Source: Runella defluvii (lineage in GTDB: Bacteria; Bacteroidota; Bacteroidia; Cytophagales; Spirosomataceae). Taken from it: DNA of 64,000 nt. The position numbers and the translations under genes are program-made. Below are positions 28,436 to 36,602 of this stretch, piece after piece (within the stretch, counting starts at the first letter, position 1; each line of letters opens with the position of its first letter). The stretch lies in the NCBI RefSeq assembly GCF_014195535.1, contig NZ_JACIBY010000022.1, positions 1 to 64,000 of the forward strand, given 5' to 3'. The notes beneath the pieces were generated by a model, which saw only the letters and a program-made list of their open reading frames with translations, made no database searches and was not told where the DNA came from.

Positions 28436-29050
28436 ATGATTAAATGTATATTGAAAATAATCTTATTTTTATTTCCAATACTAACCAACGCACAAGCTAC
28501 GTCAGATAGTATTCTACACTCAGAAAGGTCGTTAATGAGCGAATTACAGCGATTATCTCATGCCGAGATTATCCGTCAATTTCCTTCTTTTTTTGAATCA
28601 AACCCAGTCGTGGCTTTCACCATTCCTTGTCTTCCTCCTGTCGGTTTTTGGGAGGGAAACCGAATTTCTTCGGGATTCGGCTGGCGTAAACACCCATTGA
28701 AGGGCAAGTTTCAGCACCATAGCGGAATTGACATTGCAGGAAACTATCAATATGTCCGAACAACAGCAACAGGTTTAGTAGAGCAAGTGGGCTATGATAA
28801 CGCCCTCGGTTTATTCGTTATTGTCAATCATGGCAACTCATATCAGACCATTTATGGTCATCTGGCTGATATTCAGGTGAAAAAAAATCAATTTTTAAAC
28901 GTTGGCGAAAAGATTGGAATATTGGGGAATACAGGCCATTCCACAGGGAAACACTTACATTATGCCATCAAGAAAAACAGTATTTATGTGAATCCTGCGG
29001 AATACTTGACGCTCGGAATTCGATTTTTGGAAGGTTATTTTCATAAATAA
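28436..29050 (+). CDS. M23 (LytM-type) peptidoglycan peptidase
   Basis: 204 residues with an N-terminal signal sequence (hydrophobic IILFLFPILTNAQA). The LytM fold shows GFGWRKHPLKGKFQHHSGIDIAG (first zinc His and Asp), YGHLADI, and GKHLHYAI (H-x-H). It should cut peptide cross-links in the periplasm; conjugative elements use such enzymes to let the secretion channel through the wall. It stands alone between the primase operon and the hipBST locus. Confidence 0.9.
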   Translation: MIKCILKIILFLFPILTNAQATSDSILHSERSLMSELQRLSHAEIIRQFPSFFESNPVVAFTIPCLPPVGFWEGNRISSGFGWRKHPLKGKFQHHSGIDIAGNYQYVRTTATGLVEQVGYDNALGLFVIVNHGNSYQTIYGHLADIQVKKNQFLNVGEKIGILGNTGHSTGKHLHYAIKKNSIYVNPAEYLTLGIRFLEGYFHK

Positions 29051-29055
29051 TAATC

Positions 29056-29130
29056 TGCAATATATTACACATTTTAATAAAAATACCCTAATAAGTATTT
29101 GCAATACTACTAAATAGGCATTATATTGCA
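29056..29130. promoter_or_regulatory. Candidate HipB operators upstream of hipBST
   Basis: TGCAATATA (29056-29064) and its exact reverse complement TATATTGCA (29122-29130) flank the region just before hipB, with a third related box TGCAATACT at 29100-29108. HipB-type antitoxins bind inverted repeats ahead of their own operon, so autoregulation is likely. Confidence 0.5.
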
Positions 29131-29147
29131 CATTCAAATTGGCATTT

Positions 29148-29351
29148 ATGAACCTTGTTCAAGTAGGTGAAACCATCAAGCAACGACGACAACGGCTCGA
29201 CATTCGGCAAAACGACTTAGCCGAGTTGTCGGGGGTGGGGCTTCGTACCCTCATCGCCATTGAAAACGGAAAGGGCAATCCATCGTTTGAAACGCTTACT
29301 AAAATTATTGATGTGCTGGGTTTAGAACTTACTTTGACTATTAAATCATGA
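29148..29351 (+). CDS. hipB: HipB-like XRE antitoxin / repressor
   Basis: 67 residues from ATG 29148 (the frame is open from a TTG at 29139). Classic Cro/C1 HTH: IKQRRQRLDIRQNDLAELSGVGLRTLIAIENGK. Its stop overlaps the hipS ATG (ATGA), so the three genes are coupled. As first gene of hipBST it should repress the operon and bind the kinase complex. Confidence 0.85.
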   Translation: MNLVQVGETIKQRRQRLDIRQNDLAELSGVGLRTLIAIENGKGNPSFETLTKIIDVLGLELTLTIKS

Positions 29352-29689
29352 GAAAAGCCACTGTATTTCTCAACTTAGAAGCCGTTGGAAAACTCTCTGA
29401 AATGCCTGACGGTTTCATTTTTCAGTATGATGACAATTATATCGCTCGCCCCAATGCCCGTGCGTTGAGTTTAACAATGCCTATTTCTCAACAAGAATTT
29501 AGGTCGTCTTCTTTATTTCCCTTTTTCTATGGGCTACTATCAGAGGGTTACAATCGTGCCGTGCAATGCCGATTGCTTAAAATTGACGAAAATGACGATT
29601 TTGGACTTTTGCTGGCCATTGCCCACACTGATACGGTTGGGGCGGTGCGGGTGATAGAGCAAACTAAAAACCTGACTTTTGAAGTATGA
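29348..29689 (+). CDS. hipS: HipS-like protein (HipA N-terminal subdomain)
   Basis: 113 residues equivalent to the N-subdomain 1 of HipA: VFLNLEAVGKLSEMPDGFIFQYDD ... ALSLTMP ... LFPFFYGLLSEGYNR ... DDFGLLLAIAHTDTVGAVRV, split here in parts. In the HipBST type this piece is a separate protein that acts as the antitoxin for HipT. It overlaps both neighbours by 4 nt. Confidence 0.85.
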   Translation: MRKATVFLNLEAVGKLSEMPDGFIFQYDDNYIARPNARALSLTMPISQQEFRSSSLFPFFYGLLSEGYNRAVQCRLLKIDENDDFGLLLAIAHTDTVGAVRVIEQTKNLTFEV

Positions 29690-30699
29690 AAACAATCGTT
29701 TGTCCTTCTACCCTACAATCAGGATTCGATACTTTTAGCCCCAAAGCTCGAAAATCGCTTTTCGGCGGCAAACAAGTTTCACCTATCCTACCCTTCAAAC
29801 ACCAAGACATCAGAACCACGGCCTTTCAGGGTTTTGGGCAATCGTTTCGACAGCTTTCTATTTCGGGAGTACAAGAAAAATATGGATTAGTTCTTGACAG
29901 TAATACCTTACGGCTACCTAAACCCAATGAGCAAACGAAGTACATTCTAAAACCTATTCCGCCCGATTTACCCAACGCCAGCGAAATTCCTGCCAATGAA
30001 CACCTGACCATGCAAATTGCCCAGCAAGTATATAGTATTCCAACAGCGGCCAATGGTCTGATTTTCTTTGCCGACGAAGAACCTGCTTTGCTCATCAAAC
30101 GCTTTGATTTTCGCCCTGATGGTTCAAAATGGCGGCAGGAAGATTTTGCTTCATTGTCAGGAAGGACCAAGCAAACCGCAGGATTAGATTATAAATACGA
30201 AGGAAGCTACGAAGAAGTGGCTCAATTGATTAAACAACATTTGCCTGCTTATCGGGTAGAGACAGAGAAGTTTTTTCGATTGCTCTTGTTCAATTATTTG
30301 TTCTCGAACGGGGATGCTCACCTCAAAAACTTCTCCATTGTCGAAACCCTTGACGGTGATTTTGTACTTAGCCCCGCTTACGACTTGATTTGTACCCGCT
30401 TACATCTCACCGATTCGGATATGGCATTAAAAGACGGGCTTTTTAGTAATGATTACGAAACAGATAGCTACACCGCTAATGCTTTTTACGCTTTCGATGA
30501 TTTCCTGATATTTGGCTCTCGTATTGGTATTGCCGAAAAACGAGTACGTCAGCAATTGGTTATTTTTCAGAAAGACTACGAGAAAGTACGGGCCATGACA
30601 CAAAATTCTTGGTTGAGCGATGCTGCCAAGGCCACATACTTAGCTTGTTACGAATCTCGGTTGAAGCGATTAAATTACGCTTTCAAGATGAATAGGTAG
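29686..30699 (+). CDS. hipT: HipT-like Ser/Thr kinase toxin
   Basis: 337 residues. The Gly-rich loop with the autophosphorylation Ser pair is LSISGVQEKYGL (near residue 65), the catalytic loop is SNGDAHLKNFS, and the metal-binding motif is PAYDLICTR. In known HipBST systems HipT phosphorylates tryptophanyl-tRNA synthetase; the target here is not shown by sequence. All kinase motifs are intact, so the toxin is probably active and held by HipS and HipB. Stabilises the element after loss. Confidence 0.88.
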   Translation: MKTIVCPSTLQSGFDTFSPKARKSLFGGKQVSPILPFKHQDIRTTAFQGFGQSFRQLSISGVQEKYGLVLDSNTLRLPKPNEQTKYILKPIPPDLPNASEIPANEHLTMQIAQQVYSIPTAANGLIFFADEEPALLIKRFDFRPDGSKWRQEDFASLSGRTKQTAGLDYKYEGSYEEVAQLIKQHLPAYRVETEKFFRLLLFNYLFSNGDAHLKNFSIVETLDGDFVLSPAYDLICTRLHLTDSDMALKDGLFSNDYETDSYTANAFYAFDDFLIFGSRIGIAEKRVRQQLVIFQKDYEKVRAMTQNSWLSDAAKATYLACYESRLKRLNYAFKMNR

Positions 30700-30704
30700 G
30701 AAAA

Positions 30705-31229
30705 TCAGAAAAACAAGTCCTTCAATTCTTCACTGGTATATTTATCACTTTGCAGAAGTTGATAGTAGGAATACGCCTTATTGATGAGCGTATCTGTGTA
30801 TTGTAACGAAATAAAATTGACACCGTTTTCGTACAAAAATGACTGATATTGCAACAAATTCTTGGCATTTCCTCGTCCTGAGTACATATTTTTGAAGTTA
30901 TGATACTCAATATCCACTATTTCGGCCAACTGTTTGAGGTTCATTTTCTTGATATTTTCGAGTGTAGTCGTGTCTGCCCGTTCAAAAATAGCGTCGGTCA
31001 TACGTCGGTTTTTATACACAAAAAACGAGTAGGTAAATACCAACTTCCAGTAGTATTCACTTGCTTCGGGGTGTTCTTTCACAATTGTTAGTTTGACTTG
31101 CAATTCGGCTTGTTCCTCGGGCTTTTCCGAAGATATCTGCAAGGTTTTCAGTACATCTTCTCCTACCAAAATAGGGTTGTAGCTACCTTTCTCATCGGCA
31201 GCTAACTTAGGTCTTCCTCGTGGGTTCAT
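30705..31229 (-). CDS. Hypothetical protein with N-terminal AT-hook-like motif
   Basis: 174 residues starting MNPRGRPKLA; RGRPK is an AT-hook core that can bind A/T-rich minor grooves. The rest is helical with many Tyr/Phe (EYYWKLVFTYSFFVYKNRR). Unrecognised. Its end lies 5 nt from the converging hipT end, and it is transcribed ahead of nothing; upstream (47 nt) is the coupling-protein gene on the same strand, so it may be the last gene of that operon. Confidence 0.6.
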   Translation of the reverse strand: MNPRGRPKLAADEKGSYNPILVGEDVLKTLQISSEKPEEQAELQVKLTIVKEHPEASEYYWKLVFTYSFFVYKNRRMTDAIFERADTTTLENIKKMNLKQLAEIVDIEYHNFKNMYSGRGNAKNLLQYQSFLYENGVNFISLQYTDTLINKAYSYYQLLQSDKYTSEELKDLFF

Positions 31230-31253
31230 TGGTTACAAATTTTCAAAGTGGTC

Positions 31254-31306
31254 CGCCGAAGCGGTGGTTAGATTACTTAGTGGTTTCGGGGCGCCGAAGC
31301 GGTGGT
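31254..31306. repeat. 15-bp direct repeat at the 3' end of the coupling-protein gene
   Basis: CGCCGAAGCGGTGGT occurs at 31254-31268 (intergenic) and at 31292-31306 (inside the last codons of the coupling-protein gene). It is G/C rich in A/T-rich surroundings. Possible slippage or recombination scar. Confidence 0.6.
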
Positions 31307-33439
31307 AATTCCGTATTCTGCCATTTCATACTCAATTAGTAGTGAAATGTCTTGCTTTACACGGTGGTAATGTTCTTGTAAAAGCCGATTTCTGAAAGAA
31401 AGTTTCTCGGGTTCAGTTAATTTTTGGTAATCAATTTCATACTTTCTTTCAACCAAAACGGCCAAGTCATTGATTTTAGGCAGTTTTTGTGTTTTTTTGA
31501 GTTGGTCTTTCTCAACACTTACAAATGCTTTGAATGTTTTTAAATCAAATTCCTCGCCAAAATTGTCAACAAACTGCCCTACAAACTCGCCTTGCTTTAA
31601 TGTCGAGATTTTTGAGGAAGGAATTACATCGGCCTGTTGCGTCGAAACGTTGATGGTTGTATCGTTTTTAGAGTAGGTGATTGATTCCTTTTCCTGATTA
31701 GTTCTGCCAAAACGACGGGATAGTTTTTCGGCGGTTTCAAAGACTACCGTTCCCGAAAACAGGTTGCCGATAATGTTGATAATTACCTTTGCTTCCCGCT
31801 CACCATAGTCCCGCACCAACTGCTCAAAGTCCTGTATTCCTAACCAAGTCGCTACTTTATTGCTTCGAGCCGTGGCAATGAGCATATCAATCCCTTTAAT
31901 AAACATGGTCGGCAATTCGTCCCAAAAAAGTGCTGATTTTAGCTTCCCTTTTTTGTTCACGAGCTTCATCATCCGAGAAGTATAGAGTGAAAACGCCGTA
32001 CCATACACGCTAACCCGTTCGGGGTTGTTACCTGTGCAAAGTATTTTGGGGTCGTCTGGATTGTTAATGTCTAAACTAAAATCATTGCCTGTCATTACCC
32101 AATATAGTGTTGGCGACGAAAGTCGGGCCATGGGAATGCGCACCGACGAAATCTGTCCTTCTAACTGCTCCATTGCGCCACCTGCTTTGGCATCAATAAA
32201 CGGACGGACGTAAATCTCGACCTCGGGGTACTGCTCCATTATCTGAAACGTTTCGTCGTAACGGCGGTTGGTAAATTCGAGCGTGTGCGGAAAAGTACAG
32301 ATTTGGCCTAATCGCTTAAAATCCTCCAAAAGTTTAGGGCTTTGCTCGCCTTCATTCTTTTGTTTTTCTTGCTCGTACAACTCCCGATACTTCATGCTGA
32401 CCGTTCGTAAATACCAAATCACCGAAGTTAGGAAGTTAATCGCCGATTCGGGAAAAAACTCACCTTGCTTCTGCGCCCAAGTACGGTTGAGATTCAACAT
32501 AATGGTTTGCGCTGATTCATAGGCATCCATTACGTCGGTCATCAACTCTGGTAGCAGCGGATTACAACGATGTGAGTATTCAATGTCATCGAAATTGATT
32601 ACATAAAATTTGGGGATAATTGGCTCACCGTTCGCTTTTTTTCCCCAGGCAAATTTATTTTCCCGCAGGGTTTTCAAATACGCATTGTAGGCTTCTTCGG
32701 TTAAATCAGGGAACTTAAAATCATACACATACGCCGTATATCCCTTGTAAATAGACTGCCAAAGTGCGGGTATCAAAATAGCATACGACTTACCCGAGCC
32801 TGGCACTCCCAACACCATCGTCGAACGAAACGGGTTGACTATATTGACCAAGCCTTCTCGCCATTTACCACGATAGTGATACGTTGTTTTGAAGTGAATT
32901 GAAAACTCGTTAGATACAAACGCTTCATTTTGAGGAAATTCCTCATTTGATTCATTAAAAATATCATTTTCGGGCTGAGCAAAAAGCAATCGGGATAGGT
33001 GCTGACCTGACTTGATCAAAAACAGTGTACCCACCAATGTGACGATAATATAGAGCGTATCAATCAGAATAGGAGAAAATGCTACTTTGAGGTAAAGCAA
33101 AAAAATTGAACCCATGAATAAGGCCGTCCCCATTGCGGCATCAGCCATAATTTTCTGCCGTTTTACATTTGGGTCAATCTTTCCTTTTGAGCCAAGTGAA
33201 TACAGAAAAATCAGGAAGTAGGTCAGAATTTTAGAAAGAATAGGTGTATTAAAGAGCCCAAATTGGCGGTGGATCTTGGTCAAAAACGTATAAATGAAGC
33301 CTCGAATAGGTAGGCTTTCAGCTACAATCTCATGGCAAAACCACAAAAAGTGAAACACTAACAACAGAATGGCAATAATCAGCAATAGCTCAACACCCTG
33401 AGCATATCCTTCTTTCTCTTTGCTCGTCAGCCCCGACAT
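31277..33439 (-). CDS. VirD4/TraG-type type IV coupling protein
   Basis: 720 residues. The N-terminal ~150 residues hold several membrane segments (LLLIIAILLLVFHFLWF, ALFMGSIFLLYLKVAF, LYIIVTLVGTLFLI). Walker A is LGVPGSGKSYA near residue 213 and Walker B with the TraG signature is LFWDELPTMFIKGID plus TARSNKVATWLGIQDFEQL. It links the relaxosome to the mating channel at the inner membrane. It is encoded opposite to the tra operon, as often seen for Bacteroidota coupling proteins, and preceded by a membrane protein, an RHH protein and ParA. Confidence 0.9.
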   Translation of the reverse strand: MSGLTSKEKEGYAQGVELLLIIAILLLVFHFLWFCHEIVAESLPIRGFIYTFLTKIHRQFGLFNTPILSKILTYFLIFLYSLGSKGKIDPNVKRQKIMADAAMGTALFMGSIFLLYLKVAFSPILIDTLYIIVTLVGTLFLIKSGQHLSRLLFAQPENDIFNESNEEFPQNEAFVSNEFSIHFKTTYHYRGKWREGLVNIVNPFRSTMVLGVPGSGKSYAILIPALWQSIYKGYTAYVYDFKFPDLTEEAYNAYLKTLRENKFAWGKKANGEPIIPKFYVINFDDIEYSHRCNPLLPELMTDVMDAYESAQTIMLNLNRTWAQKQGEFFPESAINFLTSVIWYLRTVSMKYRELYEQEKQKNEGEQSPKLLEDFKRLGQICTFPHTLEFTNRRYDETFQIMEQYPEVEIYVRPFIDAKAGGAMEQLEGQISSVRIPMARLSSPTLYWVMTGNDFSLDINNPDDPKILCTGNNPERVSVYGTAFSLYTSRMMKLVNKKGKLKSALFWDELPTMFIKGIDMLIATARSNKVATWLGIQDFEQLVRDYGEREAKVIINIIGNLFSGTVVFETAEKLSRRFGRTNQEKESITYSKNDTTINVSTQQADVIPSSKISTLKQGEFVGQFVDNFGEEFDLKTFKAFVSVEKDQLKKTQKLPKINDLAVLVERKYEIDYQKLTEPEKLSFRNRLLQEHYHRVKQDISLLIEYEMAEYGITTASAPRNH

Positions 33440-33545
33440 TTCAAATATTCATTTAATTAGGGGCTTAAAATAATAGAAACATTTAATTATATAACGTTAA
33501 ATTATATTTTTATGTTATTTGAGTAGATAAGCGGCGGTATTTACA

Positions 33546-33986
33546 CTATTTGTTCTCAAATGCCCGCCTTAACTCTAAGGCTTTGGAATCCTTTTCTTCG
33601 TCCTCCTTCATTCGTTCTTTAAGGTGTTGATAATAGAGATACACTTTGTAATCGTTGGTGTGTTTGTAGTAAATCAACGCTCCAATCAGCGAGCCAGTCA
33701 CAATTCCCATAAAATTATCCACTGAGTCTCGTACCATGTAGTAGGTCAAAAATCCAATGATAAGCGTTAAGCCCCAAATCAAGATTAGACGAATAAACTT
33801 CACTTGAATCAATGCCCAAAAAGTCACCGCAGCAACAAAGAATACAAGCAAGCCATACGACCAATGCAAATCATATACCTTACAGACTTTATATCCCGCA
33901 AAAATGCCAATGGCAAGAGCTTCGTAGTCCAAAATCCCAATTGGATAATCAACTTCTGAATAATGTTTTCCGTACTCTAATTTCAT
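33546..33986 (-). CDS. Hypothetical inner-membrane protein
   Basis: 146 residues with about four hydrophobic helices (YGLLVFFVAAVTFWALI, LILIWGLTLIIGFLTYYMV, FMGIVTGSLIGALIYY) and a charged C-terminal cytoplasmic tail (ERMKEDEEKDSKALELRR). Its gene begins 3 nt after the RHH gene. Unknown function; context suggests transfer or partition. Confidence 0.65.
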   Translation of the reverse strand: MKLEYGKHYSEVDYPIGILDYEALAIGIFAGYKVCKVYDLHWSYGLLVFFVAAVTFWALIQVKFIRLILIWGLTLIIGFLTYYMVRDSVDNFMGIVTGSLIGALIYYKHTNDYKVYLYYQHLKERMKEDEEKDSKALELRRAFENK

Positions 33987-33989
33987 TCT

Positions 33990-34268
33990 TTACAAATTCT
34001 TAAAGTGATCAATCAAAATCTGAGCCACCATGTCCTTGATGTTGATGTCCTGCTCCACCGCTTTGAGTTTGATTTTTTTCATCAGTGTAGCGGGAATTTT
34101 CACGTTAAACTGCGTGATTTCCTCCTCCGGCTCTTCCACGGTTTTCTTCTGAACCTGTTGAACAGGTTCAACTTTTTGCATGGGCAAAGTAGCTGGCTCT
34201 TCCGCTAATTTTGTACTTAACTTGCCCAGGCGATTTTTAAATTCGTCACTTACTGCCATATTGCTCAA
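33990..34268 (-). CDS. Ribbon-helix-helix protein, likely ParA partner
   Basis: 92 residues. The C-terminal 45 residues are a ribbon-helix-helix domain (ITQFNVKIPATLMKKIKLKAVEQ, DMVAQILIDHFKNL). The N-terminal half is flexible, with KLSTKLAEEPATLPM. This is the layout of ParG/Omega-type centromere-binding proteins that pair with small ParA ATPases: flexible tail to stimulate ParA, RHH to bind DNA. It is 5 nt downstream of parA. DNA sites may be the TATCAAAATA motifs around 34.9-35.07 kb. Confidence 0.7.
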   Translation of the reverse strand: MSNMAVSDEFKNRLGKLSTKLAEEPATLPMQKVEPVQQVQKKTVEEPEEEITQFNVKIPATLMKKIKLKAVEQDINIKDMVAQILIDHFKNL

Positions 34269-34273
34269 TTCGT

Positions 34274-34870
34274 TTAAAGTTGTCCTACGATTTCTTCGGC
34301 TAACGCCATGATTTCTTCACGTGCCTTTGCATCTTCGATATTTCCTACCCCATTAGCCACTACCGACCGAATGTAACTTACCCGCTCCATAATTTTTGTT
34401 TTCAAAGTTGGAATCGGGTAGCTATCCAAAATACTTTTGATGTCGGCATTGACACTCGTGCGGTGTTTCACCATGTTCAAAACAATTCCTGCCTTCATGG
34501 CCGGATTTTGTTTTTGGGCCTCAGCAATCAGAGCAATAGTTGCTTTAATAGCCATAACGTCCAAATAACTCACCTTGGTAGGCACTAACACAAAATCCGA
34601 AATCTCAAATAGCGTTGAAAGTTGGTCTGTTAAGTAAGGCGGTGTGTCAATAATCAAAATATCTAACTCTGGCACATCTCCTGTGGTCAGAACTTCCTGC
34701 GGTACGAGTGTAATCCCTTCAAGCAAGTCACCCAAACCTACTACGCTGCCTTGTAAATCGGTATCGAGAATACCTACTTTGAGCGTATCCTTAAATAGAA
34801 AGGAAAGGTTCAATGCCAATGTGGTCTTGCCTACTCCCCCCTTTTGATGTGCCACGGTTATTACTTTCAT
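34274..34870 (-). CDS. parA: ParA-family partition ATPase
   Basis: About 198 residues from MKVITVAHQ; the frame opens at 34906 but the Walker-type ATPase should begin there. Deviant Walker A KGGVGKTT, switch LDTDLQGS and Walker B LDILIIDTPPYL are intact. Small ParA of the MinD/ParA Ib type. With the downstream RHH gene it forms a plausible partition pair. A second ParA lies at 52.8 kb. Confidence 0.9.
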   Translation of the reverse strand: MKVITVAHQKGGVGKTTLALNLSFLFKDTLKVGILDTDLQGSVVGLGDLLEGITLVPQEVLTTGDVPELDILIIDTPPYLTDQLSTLFEISDFVLVPTKVSYLDVMAIKATIALIAEAQKQNPAMKAGIVLNMVKHRTSVNADIKSILDSYPIPTLKTKIMERVSYIRSVVANGVGNIEDAKAREEIMALAEEIVGQL

Positions 34871-35136
34871 CGGTTTTTTATAAAGTCTTTTTCTGGGACA
34901 AATCAACTGATAAATAGTAAAATATCAAAATAAAAATGTATCTGAATAGAAAAATATTAAAATATCTTACTAAAAATCTGTCAAGTTTTAACAGAACATA
35001 ATTCATTGATTTATACATGAATAAAGATACATTATGGTTTTAAATAAATAATTTTTATTATTTTGATAGCTTTAATAATAAATAAAATGATTTATTTTGC
35101 GTTTGAAAATTAATCACAAACCAAAATAAATACGTA
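34871..35136. promoter_or_regulatory. Divergent parA / tra promoter region with TATCAAAATA sites
   Basis: Very A/T-rich 266-bp divergent region. TATCAAAATA at 34923-34932 and its exact reverse complement TATTTTGATA at 35059-35068 stand 127 bp apart. Between them are ATATTAAAATATCTTAC-like repeats and a minus-strand TATCTTTA (35022-35029) resembling -7 boxes elsewhere in the window. Candidate operator or centromere for the ParA/RHH pair and control region for the transfer operon. Confidence 0.45.
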
Positions 35137-35139
35137 TTG

Positions 35140-35457
35140 ATGAAAAGGAAGGTTCACTACCTATGGGGAGTTGCATTGACAATAGCGACCTTAACCCAAT
35201 CCAACGCACAGAACGCAGGAATTCAACGAGGCGCACAGGTAATTGAGCAACAAGCTACCGCTTTGCAGTCTTATTTCCAGCCCGTAACCACCATTATCTA
35301 TGTAATTGCCGCCATTGTAGGCTTAGTTGGCGGATTTCGGATTTATAGTAAGTGGCAAAATGGTGACCAAGATACCCAAAAAGCCGCTGTGGGCTGGATG
35401 GGTGCAATTTTGTTCATTTTAGCCATTGCTGCTACCCTACAAGCTGTCTTCTTTTAA
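35140..35457 (+). CDS. traE: TraE-like VirB2-type pilin (DUF4134), first copy
   Basis: 105 residues from ATG 35140 (frame open from a TTG at 35137). Signal peptide ending SNAQ, then two membrane helices joined by the module GFRIYSKWQNGDQ. This is the DUF4134 pattern of CTnDOT TraE, a VirB2-like channel/pilus subunit. It starts the tra operon and is followed within 4 nt by a second copy. Confidence 0.85.
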   Translation: MKRKVHYLWGVALTIATLTQSNAQNAGIQRGAQVIEQQATALQSYFQPVTTIIYVIAAIVGLVGGFRIYSKWQNGDQDTQKAAVGWMGAILFILAIAATLQAVFF

Positions 35458-35461
35458 GCCA

Positions 35462-35851
35462 ATGAAACGACTCCAATATATCGTTTCTTCATTATTACTG
35501 ATTGCACTAATGAATGAATATACATTTGCTCAATCAGTAGATTTGACGAAGAAAAACGGGTTTTCGAGGGTGGGAATTGGTGAACAATTCACCGACCCGC
35601 TGCATGATAACCTTTCTATGTTCGTCACCTTTACTTATTTAGTCTGCGGGCTGATCGGATTGATTGGTGGATTACGCATCTATAACCGTTGGCAACTGGG
35701 TGAAAGTGAACGTATTACAATTGAAATTTGGAGGTGGGTGGCTGCCATACTGGCCGTACTTGCCATCACTACGGGTCTGAGTGCTTACGTTTCAGAAATG
35801 GAAGTAGGTTCTCGGCGAGTTACTCAGCAAGATTTTGGAATTAACCCTTAA
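35462..35851 (+). CDS. TraE-like VirB2-type pilin (DUF4134), second copy
   Basis: 129 residues from ATG 35462. Signal peptide (LLLIALMNEYTFAQ), a longer soluble linker, then GLRIYNRWQLGES between two membrane helices, the same module as the preceding gene. Divergent enough (different linker and C-terminal tail VGSRRVTQQDFGINP) to be a specialised paralogue rather than a recent duplicate. 2 nt before the next gene. Confidence 0.8.
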   Translation: MKRLQYIVSSLLLIALMNEYTFAQSVDLTKKNGFSRVGIGEQFTDPLHDNLSMFVTFTYLVCGLIGLIGGLRIYNRWQLGESERITIEIWRWVAAILAVLAITTGLSAYVSEMEVGSRRVTQQDFGINP

Positions 35852-35853
35852 AA

Positions 35854-36273
35854 ATGGACTCATTCTACGCCATAGCCCGAAATACCTGCCTATCATTAGC
35901 CGCTGCCGCTGCGGTGATTGCGGGATTACGGCTTTTTCAAAAATGGAACCGTGGTGAAGAAGTAGAAGGCATGATTTTTATCTGGTTAATCGGAATCTTG
36001 TTTGCGGGTGGTATCGTAGTCATGGTAGATAATTTCATCGTCGGCGGAGCTTATGTCTTTTTTACGGGAATTTCGGGAACAGCAGAAGGTCTTTCAATTG
36101 AACTTTATCAAGCCTCATTACTACTCGGTATCGTTATTACAATTGTGGGAATCATCAAAATCTACCGAAAATTTCAAAATGGTGAAGAGGACATTTACGA
36201 GTATATGCTCAAATGGTTTGGTTCATTGGTGTTTTTGTTCAGTATGGGTTATTTAATCAGTGCGATTTTATGA
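35854..36273 (+). CDS. Tandem VirB2-like membrane protein (two modules)
   Basis: 139 residues without a signal peptide. It contains the TraE module twice: GLRLFQKWNRGEE (about residue 24) and GIIKIYRKFQNGEED (about residue 98), each flanked by two membrane helices. It thus looks like a fused pair of pilin-type modules. Its TGA overlaps the traF ATG (ATGA). Possibly a channel base or minor subunit. Confidence 0.65.
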   Translation: MDSFYAIARNTCLSLAAAAAVIAGLRLFQKWNRGEEVEGMIFIWLIGILFAGGIVVMVDNFIVGGAYVFFTGISGTAEGLSIELYQASLLLGIVITIVGIIKIYRKFQNGEEDIYEYMLKWFGSLVFLFSMGYLISAIL

Positions 36274-36602
36274 AGTCTTTTCCTGTTTTTAGGGGCGTTG
36301 ACAATGAAATTGAGTTTCGAGGACTACGAGGCAAACATTTCTACTACGCCGCCGTCGGAATCATCGCCAGTATTTTCCTGACGCTGTTTTTGTACATCAT
36401 TGGTTTAAACACACTGATTGCCATTTCAGTGTTGTTGATCAGCGCAGGGAGTACGCTTTTTTATACTTACGATGCCAATAAACGGCACGGACGCTGGGGT
36501 GAAATCAAACTGGCCGTCAAAAATCACAAGCCCTTTTATGTTTACCAAAATCGTTCGTTTGCTCGATTGATTGAAGTACGAACCTTATCCAAACGCAAGT
36601 GA
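36270..36602 (+). CDS. traF: TraF (DUF4133), VirB3-like
   Basis: 110 residues from ATG 36270. Conserved opening MKSFPVFRGVDNEIEFRGLRG, two adjacent membrane helices, then the cytoplasmic segment ending RSFARLIEVRTLSKRK. This matches CTnDOT TraF, the VirB3-like partner of the VirB4 ATPase. Overlaps neighbours at both ends (ATGA and GTGA). Confidence 0.85.
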   Translation: MKSFPVFRGVDNEIEFRGLRGKHFYYAAVGIIASIFLTLFLYIIGLNTLIAISVLLISAGSTLFYTYDANKRHGRWGEIKLAVKNHKPFYVYQNRSFARLIEVRTLSKRK

